A stretch of 64,000 nucleotides of DNA from Spirochaetales bacterium Spiro_05. GTDB taxonomy: Bacteria; Spirochaetota; Spirochaetia; Sphaerochaetales; Sphaerochaetaceae. The notes under the pieces are model-generated. The model saw only the letters and a list, made by a program, of their open reading frames with translations, was not told the DNA's origin and made no database searches. The stretch is taken from contig LVBG01000007.1 in assembly GCA_001603115.1 (NCBI GenBank), positions 62,001 to 126,000 on the forward strand, in the 5' to 3' direction. Made by a program: the position numbers and the translations under genes. Below, piece after piece: positions 44,008-52,916 of the stretch; within the stretch, counting starts at the first letter, position 1; every line of letters starts with the position of its first letter.

Positions 44008-44889
44008 TTAGGGTATCAATCGTGTAAGCCAGCACTTGACCTTACAGCCAAACGCCGTGGTAATCGCAGTATGGACTGCTTGGACTTCACTCCTGTCCTC
44101 ACTGACGAAAAACCAACAAGCCCCACTCCCGCTCATACCGGCAAAGCCCTCATACGGCGAACTGATATCCATCAATTCCGCATAATACGCCCTGTTCGGT
44201 GCACACGATTGAAAATCATTATATAACAAACCTTTCCACTCTGCAGAAGATTTTTTATATACGTGCAACATTTCTTGCATGCCCAGACCATGTCCTGCCT
44301 CCCCTCCCTGCCTCGACTCGTCAAGCAGCCGATAGGCAGATGACGTAGAAATGGCAAAATCAGTTGGCATGACCAGCAACACAGCAAGGTCCTTCGACTC
44401 AACAGCGAAAACATGTTCGCCTCTTCCTGTCACCACGGCAGCTTTCGCTCCGGATAGGAAGAAGGGAACATCACTTCCCACTTTCAAAGCCACCTGCTCA
44501 AGGACTTCCTGTTCCAAAGCACTCTCACCGGCAATCTCCTGAAGCAGAAGCAAAAGTGAAGCCGCATCGCTGGAGCCACCGCCCAGACCTGCTTGAACAG
44601 GAATCTGTTTCAGGCACCGTATGGATACCTGCAAAGGACACCCCCCGGCTTCATGCCAGAGGCGGGCTGCCTTCGTCAGGGTATCGCTATCTTTCTTGCA
44701 GTGTGCTTCCAACCCGGTCACATCCACTGAAAACGTCTTGCTCCTCTTCCATCTCACCTCGATGTCATCTGATAAATCGACCAAGGCAAACAGGGACTGA
44801 ATGGGATGGTACCCATCCGGATAAGGAAGCCCGACGGCTAAGTGAAGATTGACCTTTGCATAAGCCGGTCGCGAACATACGGTATCCAT
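44008..44889 (-). CDS. ispE: 4-diphosphocytidyl-2-C-methyl-D-erythritol kinase
   Basis: A 293-residue GHMP kinase of the MEP isoprenoid pathway. N-terminal AYAKVNLHLAVG with the catalytic Lys, the ATP loop IPVQAGLGGGSSDAASLLLL (residues 96-115) with catalytic Asp nearby, and the C-terminal motif FAGMSGSGACWFFV. ATG 44889 is chosen because the product then begins in family register; an ATG at 44916 adds nine residues. No ribosome site is visible; a GATACT-like -10 ends 9 bases before the ATG. Confidence 0.95.
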   Translation of the reverse strand: MDTVCSRPAYAKVNLHLAVGLPYPDGYHPIQSLFALVDLSDDIEVRWKRSKTFSVDVTGLEAHCKKDSDTLTKAARLWHEAGGCPLQVSIRCLKQIPVQAGLGGGSSDAASLLLLLQEIAGESALEQEVLEQVALKVGSDVPFFLSGAKAAVVTGRGEHVFAVESKDLAVLLVMPTDFAISTSSAYRLLDESRQGGEAGHGLGMQEMLHVYKKSSAEWKGLLYNDFQSCAPNRAYYAELMDISSPYEGFAGMSGSGACWFFVSEDRSEVQAVHTAITTAFGCKVKCWLTRLIP

Positions 44890-45031
44890 GGGTAACAGAG
44901 TATCAAAGCCATACATGATTGTCTAGTAAGATTTTTGCATTCATCAAAACTCGCAGACATGTTTTTAGGGGTTTTATCCGCTATAAGTGATTAAATTGCG
45001 ATAAAAACCATACAAATGAGGGTTATATGTA

Positions 45032-45784
45032 TTACCAGATTCCCAAGTCCCTGAAGACGGCTGCTGCTTTCTCATCCCATCCCTTGTTTGCCTGGGGATT
45101 TCCGGGACTGGGGTGGAGAATGGAAGATACGATACGACGCTCATCACCTCTGTTCACTTTCTCCAGCATCTGATGGGCATAGACACCCACACCAATGAGA
45201 AAGGCAGGATCCAAAAGAGTGATGATATCACCCAGATACGCATCACAGATTGTCTGCAAGGCGAGGCGTTCCCCCTTGGCCAACTTGTCTGGAGTCAGAT
45301 TCTTGGCTGTCTTGGTCCGTTGCATGAACACCAGTGGACAATAGTTGTAAATGGCCATCTCCTGAGAGAAGGCTTCTGCAGTTTCATAATGTTTTTCCAT
45401 CAAGCCCCACAACCGTTTTCCACTGACTTCACTGCGCTTGGTTTCAAGGCCAAGAATGGGCCGGGCAGGATGCTCGGTCGGCGGCTTGCCAATCGGCTGG
45501 GAAAGTTTGAGAAACGTTTTCACCGCACCGATCTCTCCAAAGGGAACCCCAGTCTGTGCCATCCCGAATGGACCTGGATTCATCCCCACCAGCAAGGTTC
45601 TCACCGGCTTGCTTGCATATGCGCTCAAGTACGCCTCATGCATCGGCCAAGCATAGTCCAGTGGGTTGTAAATATGACAATCGCAACTGAACCGTAAGGT
45701 TTCCACCTGCTTGGCAAAGAGTTTTGTACGCTTTATGACCGCAAATGTTGTATCCTGCACCCCATTCCCCCTAGCCAGAACCAT
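45032..45784 (-). CDS. SMUG1-type uracil-DNA glycosylase
   Basis: A 250-residue base-excision repair enzyme. Motif 1 is LLVGMNPGPFGMAQTGVPFG and motif 2 is HPSPGNPQANKGW with the DNA-intercalating loop; both are characteristic of single-strand-selective monofunctional uracil glycosylases, which are common in animals and sparse in bacteria. It should remove uracil and 5-hydroxymethyluracil. The start at 45784 has AGCAGG directly upstream and a divergent promoter region shared with the HAD gene. The region 44890-45031 upstream of ispE shows nothing else clear. Confidence 0.88.
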   Translation of the reverse strand: MVLARGNGVQDTTFAVIKRTKLFAKQVETLRFSCDCHIYNPLDYAWPMHEAYLSAYASKPVRTLLVGMNPGPFGMAQTGVPFGEIGAVKTFLKLSQPIGKPPTEHPARPILGLETKRSEVSGKRLWGLMEKHYETAEAFSQEMAIYNYCPLVFMQRTKTAKNLTPDKLAKGERLALQTICDAYLGDIITLLDPAFLIGVGVYAHQMLEKVNRGDERRIVSSILHPSPGNPQANKGWDEKAAAVFRDLGIW

Positions 45785-45795
45785 CCTGCTTCCCG

Positions 45796-45801
45796 TATGA
45801 T
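45796..45801 (+). promoter_or_regulatory. -10 box of the HAD gene, near-leaderless, in a divergent promoter
   Basis: TATGAT (45796-45801) ends 8 bases before ATG 45810. The same stretch (GTATGATACC) read on the minus strand gives GGTATCATAC, a -10-like element for the divergent glycosylase gene starting at 45784. The two start codons are only 25 bases apart. Confidence 0.45.
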
Positions 45802-45809
45802 ACCCCAAC

Positions 45810-46568
45810 ATGGCACAAACGGCAGAGAAACTCAAGGGAATCATTTTCGATAAGGATGGAACACTCTTTGACTATGCCCAGGTATGGGAAGATGTCCTGA
45901 AAGAGGGCATCGACAAGACCTTCACCTCAATGGGAAGAAAAGAGCACCATAAGGCGAAGAGCGCCCTGCTCAAACTGATGGGAATTGATGAGCAAGGCAA
46001 GTGCTTGCCAAAAGGCTTGGTTTTCACGCATCGCCCTGCACGCATTCTCAGAAGATTTCTTGTGTACTGCCTTCGTTATCGTGTCAATGCCATCAAGGCG
46101 ATCAGGGGCTATCACCAGAGCGTCAAGAACAGTGAGGCCCTGTTGACTGAGAAATTGCTGAAAATGGACTTCACCATCCAACAGACACTCTTTCGGAAAC
46201 TCAAGGAAGCCGGGTATGCCATCGGCATCATCACCAACGACAACGATAGTTCAACCGCCCTCTTTCTCTCGCTCATGGGTCTTGAACAGATGGTTGACTT
46301 CGTAAGTTCACGAGACAGCCACTATCGCCGCAAGCCTCATCCAGAGGCCTTCCAATCCTTCTGCAGCAAAGCGGGCCTGAACACAAGTGAAGTGGCCATG
46401 GTGGGAGACACCATCACCGACATGCTGTTTGCCAAGCGCTCCAAGGCTGGCTACACCATTGCGTTGTTGACCGGCAGCAATGACAGAAAACGCCTGAGGC
46501 CGATAAGCGATGTCATTTATGCCGATATATCGGCTCTATTGCAGGACAAGAGGATATTTCCCATCTGA
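45810..46568 (+). CDS. HAD-superfamily phosphatase
   Basis: A 252-residue soluble phosphohydrolase. Motif I is IIFDKDGTLFDYAQVW (both Asp present), motif II is IGIITNDNDSST, motif III Lys is in YRRKPHPEAFQ, and motif IV is MVGDTITDMLFAKRSKAGY. The cap lies at about residues 25-130. It resembles phosphoglycolate-phosphatase-type enzymes (CbbY/Gph group); the substrate is not determined. It is divergent from the glycosylase gene and probably leaderless or nearly so. Confidence 0.85.
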   Translation: MAQTAEKLKGIIFDKDGTLFDYAQVWEDVLKEGIDKTFTSMGRKEHHKAKSALLKLMGIDEQGKCLPKGLVFTHRPARILRRFLVYCLRYRVNAIKAIRGYHQSVKNSEALLTEKLLKMDFTIQQTLFRKLKEAGYAIGIITNDNDSSTALFLSLMGLEQMVDFVSSRDSHYRRKPHPEAFQSFCSKAGLNTSEVAMVGDTITDMLFAKRSKAGYTIALLTGSNDRKRLRPISDVIYADISALLQDKRIFPI

Positions 46569-46725
46569 TAGTAGGTTTTCACTATAATACCAATCATATT
46601 TACAGAAACGATTTATCCTTTTCTTGACAAAAGGTCTCTCTTCTGTGAAAATCAAAGTCGCTATAGTCCCGGGTGGGCGAATAGTATGTTTCTATCATAC
46701 TGCTATGCATGGAGAGAACCTTGTC

Positions 46726-48435
46726 ATGAAACACTCGTGGGATGAATTGGACCAATATCGCGGCGACCTGTTTCAAGGACAATGGCCGACCATAATCGAC
46801 CTGTTGCTGATAACCGAACAGAAATTCGGCTGGAGAAACGGATTCACCATGTTTCGTCCCCAGCGCTCTACCCTGACCTTCAGCGAGATTCTTGCCCAGG
46901 TGAAACGGGTGAGTTCTTACTTGCAGGAGTGTGGGGTTGAAAAAGGCGACCGTATCATCATCAATGGGAAAAACAGCCCGTCCTGGGCCATTGCCTACCT
47001 GGCTACCCTCTACTGCGGAGCGATCGTAGTCCCACTGGACAACCAATTGCACATTGACCGGGTTGAAAATCTTTCCAGCTATGTTGAAGCGTCCTTCGTC
47101 TTTGCCGACAAACCTGTCATAGAGGCGCTGGATCCGCAGAAATTCTGGTTTGGCAACCTCAAAGGGCTTGCGACCTTGATGGGAAGCAGTGAACGCTACC
47201 CCTCCATTGACGATATTTCGGCTTCGAAGAGCTATGAGCGGGTAGCTGTTGATGAACACGATCTTGCCGCCATACTTTTTACCAGTGGAACTACCGGCAA
47301 TGAGAAAGGGGCTATGCTCACCCATGCAAACATTGTCAGCGACCTGTATCAGGCTTGTGACGGAATCTTCCTCAGCCTTGATGAAACCGATGTCCTGTAT
47401 GCCTTGCTGCCGCTGCACCACTCCTATTGCTGTACGGCGGTTTTGCTGGAGGCAATCAAGCACGGTGCTGAATGTGTGTTTGGCCAGGAAATTGTGGTCA
47501 GCAGGATGATCAACGACCTTACCCAGGGCAAGGTGACTTTCTTCATGGGAATCCCCCTGCTCTACAACAAGCTGCTTGCGGGCATGATGAAGCAAGTGAA
47601 AAAGAAGGGGTTCTTCGCCAATGCCCTGATCCATACCATGATGGTCATCAACGGCTTTACCAAGAAGTATCTGCATTGGAATGTCTTCCGTCCCGCCTTC
47701 AACAAACTGTTGCTCAGCAAGATTGGGCTTGACCACAATCATATCTGTATTTGTGGAGCCGGGCCGCTCTCTCCGAAGGTATTCAAGCAATTCCAGCAGT
47801 TGGGCATCGACTTCATCCAAGGCTATGGGCTGACCGAGACCAGTCCCATCCTCACCCTCAATCCGGTCAGCCACTTCAAGGTTGAATCTGTGGGCATGGT
47901 CTTTCCGTTGGTGGAGATGAAGATTGCCGATCCTGATGGGAATGGCATTGGGGAGATTCGTGTTAAGGGACCCAACATCACCCAAGGCTACTACAAGGAT
48001 GAAGAGAATACCAAAGCCCTCTTCGATGAAGAGGGGTGGTTGAAAACAGGGGACCTTGGTTGGCTCGATAAGGAAAATTATCTCTACTTGAAAGGCCGGG
48101 CAAAGAACCTGATCGTCACCGAGGGAGGCAAGAACGTCTATCCTGAGGAGATTGAAGACCTCTTCCAGCTCTATACTCAGGTAGAGCAGATCCTTATCCG
48201 CGGCTACCAGGAGAAAAAGTCGGTACCTGCGGAATTGATAGAGGCGGTCATCTACCCTAACAAGGAGTATTACAAGGAACATTCCGTTGACATGAATGAA
48301 GACCTTGACCGTGTCATCAAGGAAGTGAACCAGCAGGTATCCGGGTACAAAAAGATCACCCGACTGACGATCCTTGAAGAACCTATGGACATGACCAGCA
48401 CAAAAAAGATCAAACGCAACAAGGTGACTGCCTAG
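46726..48435 (+). CDS. AMP-dependent long-chain acyl-CoA synthetase-like ligase
   Basis: A 569-residue adenylate-forming enzyme. The P-loop is LFTSGTTGNEKGAMLTHANI; later motifs are FIQGYGLTETSPILTL, GWLKTGDLGWLDKENYLYLK and GRAKNLIVTEGGKNVYPEEI; the catalytic Lys lies near the end in KKIKRNKV. It activates a fatty acid as acyl-AMP and then acyl-CoA, for lipid synthesis. ATG 46726 has GGAGAG 9 bases upstream; the frame extends to 46624 with several ATGs, including one at 46705. A long minus-strand frame here is a shadow. The gap 46569-46725 holds TATAAT near 46583 and a CATACT near 46696. Confidence 0.88.
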   Translation: MKHSWDELDQYRGDLFQGQWPTIIDLLLITEQKFGWRNGFTMFRPQRSTLTFSEILAQVKRVSSYLQECGVEKGDRIIINGKNSPSWAIAYLATLYCGAIVVPLDNQLHIDRVENLSSYVEASFVFADKPVIEALDPQKFWFGNLKGLATLMGSSERYPSIDDISASKSYERVAVDEHDLAAILFTSGTTGNEKGAMLTHANIVSDLYQACDGIFLSLDETDVLYALLPLHHSYCCTAVLLEAIKHGAECVFGQEIVVSRMINDLTQGKVTFFMGIPLLYNKLLAGMMKQVKKKGFFANALIHTMMVINGFTKKYLHWNVFRPAFNKLLLSKIGLDHNHICICGAGPLSPKVFKQFQQLGIDFIQGYGLTETSPILTLNPVSHFKVESVGMVFPLVEMKIADPDGNGIGEIRVKGPNITQGYYKDEENTKALFDEEGWLKTGDLGWLDKENYLYLKGRAKNLIVTEGGKNVYPEEIEDLFQLYTQVEQILIRGYQEKKSVPAELIEAVIYPNKEYYKEHSVDMNEDLDRVIKEVNQQVSGYKKITRLTILEEPMDMTSTKKIKRNKVTA

Positions 48436-48442
48436 CCACAGG

Positions 48443-48451
48443 TATGATACT
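48443..48451 (+). promoter_or_regulatory. -10 region of the MTA/SAH deaminase gene, near-leaderless
   Basis: TATGATACT (48443-48451) contains overlapping TATGAT and GATACT and ends 8 bases before ATG 48460, with no ribosome site. It lies just after the stop of the acyl-CoA synthetase gene. An out-of-frame ATG at 48452 stops after three codons. Confidence 0.45.
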
Positions 48452-48459
48452 ATGGCTCC

Positions 48460-49770
48460 ATGAAAACTCTCATCGCAAATGCCTTGGTTGTACCCATGAC
48501 CAAGGAGGGGTATTCTCTTCGAGCTGATATCGGCATCGACGGGAAGCATATCGCATTCGTAGGGAGGGCTGACGCCTCCTTCCAGCCAGATCGTGTCATC
48601 GACGCATCTTCTTTTTTGGCCATGCCTGCCTTGGTCAATGCGCATACCCATCTGAGCATGGGCCTGATGCGCAACTATAAGGACGACATGCCGACCTTGC
48701 AGGAGTGGCTTGCCGAGATATTTCCCGTAGAAGACCTGTTGGATGAACGAGACATCCTTTTTGCTTCCCGACTTGGGATCATGGAGAGCATCCAAAGCGG
48801 TGTGACCACCGTTGCCGACATGTACTTCAATCAACACAGTACTGCAAAGGCAATCCTTGAAGGAGGTATCAGGGCAAGCATCGGCATTACCTTGTTTGGG
48901 GATCTGAATCAGTCCAAAGAGCGCGTAAAAAAGTCAGAAGCTCTGCTTAAAGGCTTTCGGAATCAACCGGATAGGCGCATCCAATTCGACTACGCCCCCC
49001 ACGCAATCTATACCTGCCCCGAAGAAACCTATCGCTATGCTCATGCCTTGGCCAAAGATCATGGGGTGATTCTGCACACCCACCTCAGCGAAACCAGAAA
49101 AGAGGTGGAGGACAGCATCAGCACCTTTGGGGACACACCCTTGTCCTACCTCTCCAGGCTTGGGTGTCTTGGTGACATCAAAACCCTGCTCGCCCATTGT
49201 GTTCACCTCACCGATGAGGAGTTGATCATCCTCAAAGACCTGGACGCAACCATTGTCCACAATCCAAGCAGCAACACCAAGCTCTCCAGCGGGCTTGCGC
49301 CGATTTCAAAGTTCCTCGAACACGGAGTGCAGGTTGCCCTGGGTACCGATGGGGCTTCAAGCAACAACAACCTCAATATGTTTGAGGAGATGCATATCGC
49401 CTCGCTTATCGGACGCGTGTATACACCCACCAACACCAAGCTCACCCCTTATCAGGTACTGAGTATGGCTACCACCAATGGGGCGAAGGCATTGGGGTTG
49501 GAAGCCCGAATCGGCCGCCTGGAAGCGGGAATGGAAGCTGACATTCTCCTGCTCGACCTGAAGAAAAGCCACCTTACCCCACTCAACGACCCCTTCAGCG
49601 CCTTGGTTTACGCAGCCCAAGCAAGCGATGTGGACACGCTCTTCTGCCAAGGCAGGATGCTGATGCAGAAGAGGAAGATTCTCACCCTGAGGGAAGAGGA
49701 TGTGCTCAAGGATGCCAATTCGTGTTGGGCGGAAGTGCTCGCACGCAAGAGAGGAGAACAGAATGGTTGA
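48460..49770 (+). CDS. methylthioadenosine / S-adenosylhomocysteine deaminase family hydrolase
   Basis: A 436-residue amidohydrolase of the ATZ/TRZ/MtaD group. Metal site: PALVNAHTHLSMGLMRN (HxH), ILHTHLSETRKEV, the His in LLAHCVHLTDEE, and the Asp in VALGTDGASSNNNLNMFEE. The last segment GRLEAGMEADILLLDL is the small beta domain. Such enzymes convert MTA or SAH to the inosine forms. It overlaps mtnA by 8 bases, which supports a role with methylthioadenosine or 5'-deoxyadenosine by-products. Guanine or other purine deamination is possible. Confidence 0.85.
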   Translation: MKTLIANALVVPMTKEGYSLRADIGIDGKHIAFVGRADASFQPDRVIDASSFLAMPALVNAHTHLSMGLMRNYKDDMPTLQEWLAEIFPVEDLLDERDILFASRLGIMESIQSGVTTVADMYFNQHSTAKAILEGGIRASIGITLFGDLNQSKERVKKSEALLKGFRNQPDRRIQFDYAPHAIYTCPEETYRYAHALAKDHGVILHTHLSETRKEVEDSISTFGDTPLSYLSRLGCLGDIKTLLAHCVHLTDEELIILKDLDATIVHNPSSNTKLSSGLAPISKFLEHGVQVALGTDGASSNNNLNMFEEMHIASLIGRVYTPTNTKLTPYQVLSMATTNGAKALGLEARIGRLEAGMEADILLLDLKKSHLTPLNDPFSALVYAAQASDVDTLFCQGRMLMQKRKILTLREEDVLKDANSCWAEVLARKRGEQNG

Positions 49771-50800
49771 ATCGTTTGTTGCCCTGGAATTCAGAAACGA
49801 GAAGTTGGTGCTGCTCGACCAGCGCATTCTTCCCACCGAGGTGGTGTATGTCGATTGCTCCACCTACGAGGACGTAGAATTTGCCATCCGAGACATGATT
49901 GTCCGCGGGGCGCCTGCAATCGGGGCAAGTGCTGCCTATGGCGTATACTTTGCCGCAAAACAGTGTCCAGAGCATAATGATTTCCAAAAAGCATGCACCT
50001 TTTTGGCACATTCGCGCCCAACAGCCGTAAACCTGTCCTGGGCGATTGAGCGGATGAAGACTGTGCACACACTGAATTCCAAGCAGCCCAGGGATGTCTT
50101 GCTGCAAGCGCTGCTTGCCGAGGCACATGCCATTCGGGAAGAGGATATCCAGACCAACAGGACCATCGGCCGTATTGGATCGATTGTCGTTCCGCACAAG
50201 GCGACAATCCTTACCCACTGCAATACCGGGGCATTGGCAACAGCTGGCTGGGGTACCGCCCTCGGGGTGATAAAACAGGCGGTAGAGGACGGAAAGGATA
50301 TTTTCGTGTATGCCGATGAAACCCGGCCACGGTTTCAGGGTGCAAGACTCACCGCTTGGGAACTGATGGATGCACGCATCCCTTCCAAGCTGATCCCTGA
50401 CAGTGCAGCAGCAACCCTGATTCGCGACGGAAAGATTGATCTGGTGATTCTTGGTGGCGACCGTGTTGCTGCCAATGGTGATGTGGCAAACAAGCTGGGA
50501 ACATTCGCCCTTTCGGTGATCTGCAAGGCCTACGGGGTACCATTCTACAGTGTAGTGCCTGTTTCAACCATCGACTTTTCCATCAACGATGGTTCGGCCA
50601 TCCCCATCGAGGAACGGGAAGCAGAAGAGGTGACCCATGTGCAGGGCGTGCAGGTGGCCCCGAGTGGGATGCAGGTCTACAATCCAGCCTTCGACGTTAC
50701 GCCGCATCAGAATATCACTGGCATCATTACCGAGAAAGGCATCATGTATCCTCCTTTCAAAGAGAACATAGAACGAATAAGAAACGGGGAAACACTGTGA
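49763..50800 (+). CDS. mtnA: S-methyl-5-thioribose-1-phosphate isomerase
   Basis: A 345-residue eIF-2B-like isomerase. Hallmarks are RDMIVRGAPAIGASAAYGV, the catalytic Cys in ILTHCNTGALATAGWGTALG, ADETRPRFQGARLTAWEL and the catalytic Asp in LGGDRVAANGDVANK. It opens methylthioribose-1-phosphate to methylthioribulose-1-phosphate in methionine salvage. MtnA can also act in the 5-deoxyribose DHAP shunt. No other salvage gene (mtnK, mtnB, mtnP) lies nearby. Start 49763 has GAGGAG upstream; an earlier in-frame start at 49700 lies in the deaminase gene. A terminator follows. Confidence 0.93.
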   Translation: MVESFVALEFRNEKLVLLDQRILPTEVVYVDCSTYEDVEFAIRDMIVRGAPAIGASAAYGVYFAAKQCPEHNDFQKACTFLAHSRPTAVNLSWAIERMKTVHTLNSKQPRDVLLQALLAEAHAIREEDIQTNRTIGRIGSIVVPHKATILTHCNTGALATAGWGTALGVIKQAVEDGKDIFVYADETRPRFQGARLTAWELMDARIPSKLIPDSAAATLIRDGKIDLVILGGDRVAANGDVANKLGTFALSVICKAYGVPFYSVVPVSTIDFSINDGSAIPIEEREAEEVTHVQGVQVAPSGMQVYNPAFDVTPHQNITGIITEKGIMYPPFKENIERIRNGETL

Positions 50801-50807
50801 ATCAATG

Positions 50808-50834
50808 GCTGGGACTGGTTCCCAGCTTTTTTTT
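50808..50834 (+). terminator. terminator of the deaminase-mtnA operon
   Basis: GCTGGGA (50808-50814) pairs with TCCCAGC (50820-50826), loop CTGGT, followed by eight Ts. The rest of the gap to gdhA (50835-51057) is AT-rich from 50955 with several -10-like elements (TATACG, TATATT near 51022-51034) but no single convincing promoter. Confidence 0.9.
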
Positions 50835-51057
50835 CAACTTTCTTGATGAACGATAAATTGTGGAAATGGGCAAATCAAGAGTTCTCTGTTGCGGAACACC
50901 GCAGAGCAGGGAGTATGTGTGCTGTTTTTACGCATACCGCAAAAGCATAGATCCATTTTTCGTGATTCCTAAACCCTTTACCAATTTTACAATTTTCACT
51001 ACTATCGTATGCAGTTTACTGTATATTTATACGAATCCACGAGGAGTGATATCCACC

Positions 51058-52419
51058 ATGCACGACGTTACCCAATCCATTCTCGACCATGTGGTCAAGA
51101 CTGACCCTCATCAGCCTGAATTCATCCAAGCTGTCACCTCCTTCCTTTCCTCTATCGACAACCTGGTGGATGACCTTCCTCAGATAGTGTATCACAAAGT
51201 TCTCGACCGCCTCGTCGAACCAGAACGCGTCATCATGTTTCGGGTGCCTTGGATCGACGATGATGGGCAGCTGCAGATCAACCGCGGGTACCGCATCCAG
51301 ATGAACTCATCCATAGGTCCGTACAAGGGTGGCCTGCGGTTCCACCCTTCGGTAAACCTCTCCATCCTCAAGTTCCTTGCCTTCGAGCAGACATTCAAGA
51401 ACAGCCTGACCGGGCTCGCAATGGGCGGCGGAAAGGGAGGAAGCGACTTCAATCCGAAAGGGAAAAGCGACAATGAGGTCATGCGTTTCTGCCAAAGCCT
51501 CATGACTGAGCTCTCCCGCCACATCGGCGAGGATACCGATATTCCCGCCGGAGACATCGGTGTAGGGGGAAGAGAGATCGGCTATATGTTCGGCCAGTAC
51601 AAGCGCCTTACCAACCGTTCGGTTGGCGTGCTCACCGGAAAGGGACCCTCCTATGGTGGTTCCTACATCCGACCAGAAGCCACCGGTTATGGTCTGGTAT
51701 ATCTTTCGGCTGCCATTTTGGAAGCGAAAGGAAAGAGTTTGGATGGCAAGACCTGTTTGGTCAGCGGCAGCGGGAACGTTGCCCAATTCACCGTCGAAAA
51801 GCTTCTGCACATGGGGGCAAAGCCGGTATCTCTCAGTGATTCCACTGGTGTTTTACTCGATCCTAGTGGTATTGATGCAAAGAAACTTGCCTATGTGAAA
51901 ACGCTGAAGAACGTCAGGAGAGGAAGAATTGCCGAGTATGCCCAGCAATTCCCCGAAGCCACCTACATCCCCCACAATGGAGGCTCTGACAGCAATCCGC
52001 TTTGGGATGTCAAGGCTGACTATGCCTTCCCCTGTGCCACCCAGAACGAGATCAATGCAAAAGATGCAAAGAACCTGATAGCAAACGGGATCAAGCTTGT
52101 CGGTGAGGGTGCAAACATGCCTACCACGTTGGAGGCCGATGCCATCTTCAAGGAAGCAGGCATTCTCCATGCCCCAGGCAAAGCGTCCAATGCAGGTGGA
52201 GTTGCAGTCTCCGGGCTTGAGATGGCCCAGAACAGCCAGAAGCTTCAATGGACACCGCAACAGGTGGACCAACAGCTGCAGCAGATCATGAAGAACATCT
52301 TCGCATCGGTGAGCAATGCTGCCGAGAAGTACAGCACCAAGGACAACTATGTCGATGGTGCCAACATCGCAGGATTCCTGAAAGTAAGCGAGGCTATGAT
52401 TGCTCAGGGCTACGTCTAA
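51058..52419 (+). CDS. gdhA: NADP-specific glutamate dehydrogenase
   Basis: A 453-residue hexameric enzyme of the GdhA (class I) type. Substrate loop YKGGLRFHPSVNLSILKFLA, catalytic Lys in LAMGGGKGGSDFNPKGK, PAGDIGVGGREIGY, Rossmann motif VSGSGNVAQFT and C-terminal GPSYGGSYIRPEATGYG earlier. It makes glutamate from 2-oxoglutarate and ammonia. ATG 51058 has GAGGAG upstream at about 11-base spacing; the frame to 50860 adds 66 residues unlike the family, so I reject it. A terminator follows. Confidence 0.96.
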   Translation: MHDVTQSILDHVVKTDPHQPEFIQAVTSFLSSIDNLVDDLPQIVYHKVLDRLVEPERVIMFRVPWIDDDGQLQINRGYRIQMNSSIGPYKGGLRFHPSVNLSILKFLAFEQTFKNSLTGLAMGGGKGGSDFNPKGKSDNEVMRFCQSLMTELSRHIGEDTDIPAGDIGVGGREIGYMFGQYKRLTNRSVGVLTGKGPSYGGSYIRPEATGYGLVYLSAAILEAKGKSLDGKTCLVSGSGNVAQFTVEKLLHMGAKPVSLSDSTGVLLDPSGIDAKKLAYVKTLKNVRRGRIAEYAQQFPEATYIPHNGGSDSNPLWDVKADYAFPCATQNEINAKDAKNLIANGIKLVGEGANMPTTLEADAIFKEAGILHAPGKASNAGGVAVSGLEMAQNSQKLQWTPQQVDQQLQQIMKNIFASVSNAAEKYSTKDNYVDGANIAGFLKVSEAMIAQGYV

Positions 52420-52439
52420 GCACATTTCAGCTCAACAGC

Positions 52440-52470
52440 GAGGCAGGCCGACGGCCTGCCTCTCCTTTTG
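52440..52470 (+). terminator. terminator of gdhA
   Basis: GAGGCAGGCC (52440-52449) pairs with GGCCTGCCTC (52453-52462), loop GAC, followed by TCCTTTTG. It lies 20 bases after the gdhA stop. Confidence 0.85.
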
Positions 52471-52510
52471 CCCAGAGCAAACTCGGCTGTACGAGAGGCA
52501 AAATCTCGGG

Positions 52511-52516
52511 TATACT
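52511..52516 (+). promoter_or_regulatory. -10 box of the desulfoferrodoxin gene
   Basis: TATACT (52511-52516) lies 25 bases before ATG 52536, so here a short leader with AAGGAGA (52523-52529) is expected. -35 is not clear (TGTACG at 52488-52493). Confidence 0.4.
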
Positions 52517-52535
52517 GATGCCAAGGAGAACACCG

Positions 52536-52916
52536 ATGAAAGAACAAGAATTTTACATCTGCAAACATTGTGGAAACATTGTTGCCAAGGTCATCGACCG
52601 TGGCCCGAAGATCTCTTGCTGCGGCGAAGAGATGATCGTACTGAAGGCCAATACTGTTGATGCAGCCAAGGAAAAGCATGTACCTGTGGTTACCGTCGAA
52701 GGAAACAGGATCTCGGTGAACGTGGGTTCGGTTGACCATCCCATGACCAAGGAACACCACATCGCTTTCATCTATATCCAGACCGATATGGGTGGAATGC
52801 GCAAGAGCCTGCCGGTGGACGGCAAGCCCCATGCAACGTTTGCACTGGACAATGAGAAGGCTGTTGCTGTGTACGAGTACTGCAATCTGCACGGACTTTG
52901 GAAGGTGGAGCTTTAA
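52536..52916 (+). CDS. dfx: desulfoferrodoxin (two-iron superoxide reductase)
   Basis: A 126-residue cytoplasmic superoxide reductase. The N-terminal desulforedoxin-like FeS4 site is CKHCGNIVAKVI then ISCCGEEM (CxxC and CC). The catalytic Fe(His)4Cys centre uses EKHVPVV (with the Glu-Lys), HPMTKEHHIAF and CNLHGLW. It reduces superoxide to peroxide, which the rubrerythrin at 24798 can then remove. ATG 52536 has AAGGAG upstream; a long overlapping frame from 52248 passes through gdhA and is rejected. Its TAA overlaps the convergent ABC gene by four bases. Confidence 0.96.
   Translation: MKEQEFYICKHCGNIVAKVIDRGPKISCCGEEMIVLKANTVDAAKEKHVPVVTVEGNRISVNVGSVDHPMTKEHHIAFIYIQTDMGGMRKSLPVDGKPHATFALDNEKAVAVYEYCNLHGLWKVEL

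Noticed and set aside
46600-48837. A 745-codon frame on the minus strand opposite the acyl-CoA synthetase gene.
   Set aside because: The plus-strand product carries complete adenylate-forming motifs; the minus frame has none and runs across the boundary into the next gene.
50860-51057. A 66-residue N-terminal extension of glutamate dehydrogenase.
   Set aside because: It is Cys/Phe/Thr-rich, unlike any GdhA start, and covers the AT-rich promoter region.
52248-52535. An N-terminal extension of the desulfoferrodoxin frame into gdhA.
   Set aside because: The extension is out of register with gdhA and lacks family similarity; AAGGAG sits just before ATG 52536.
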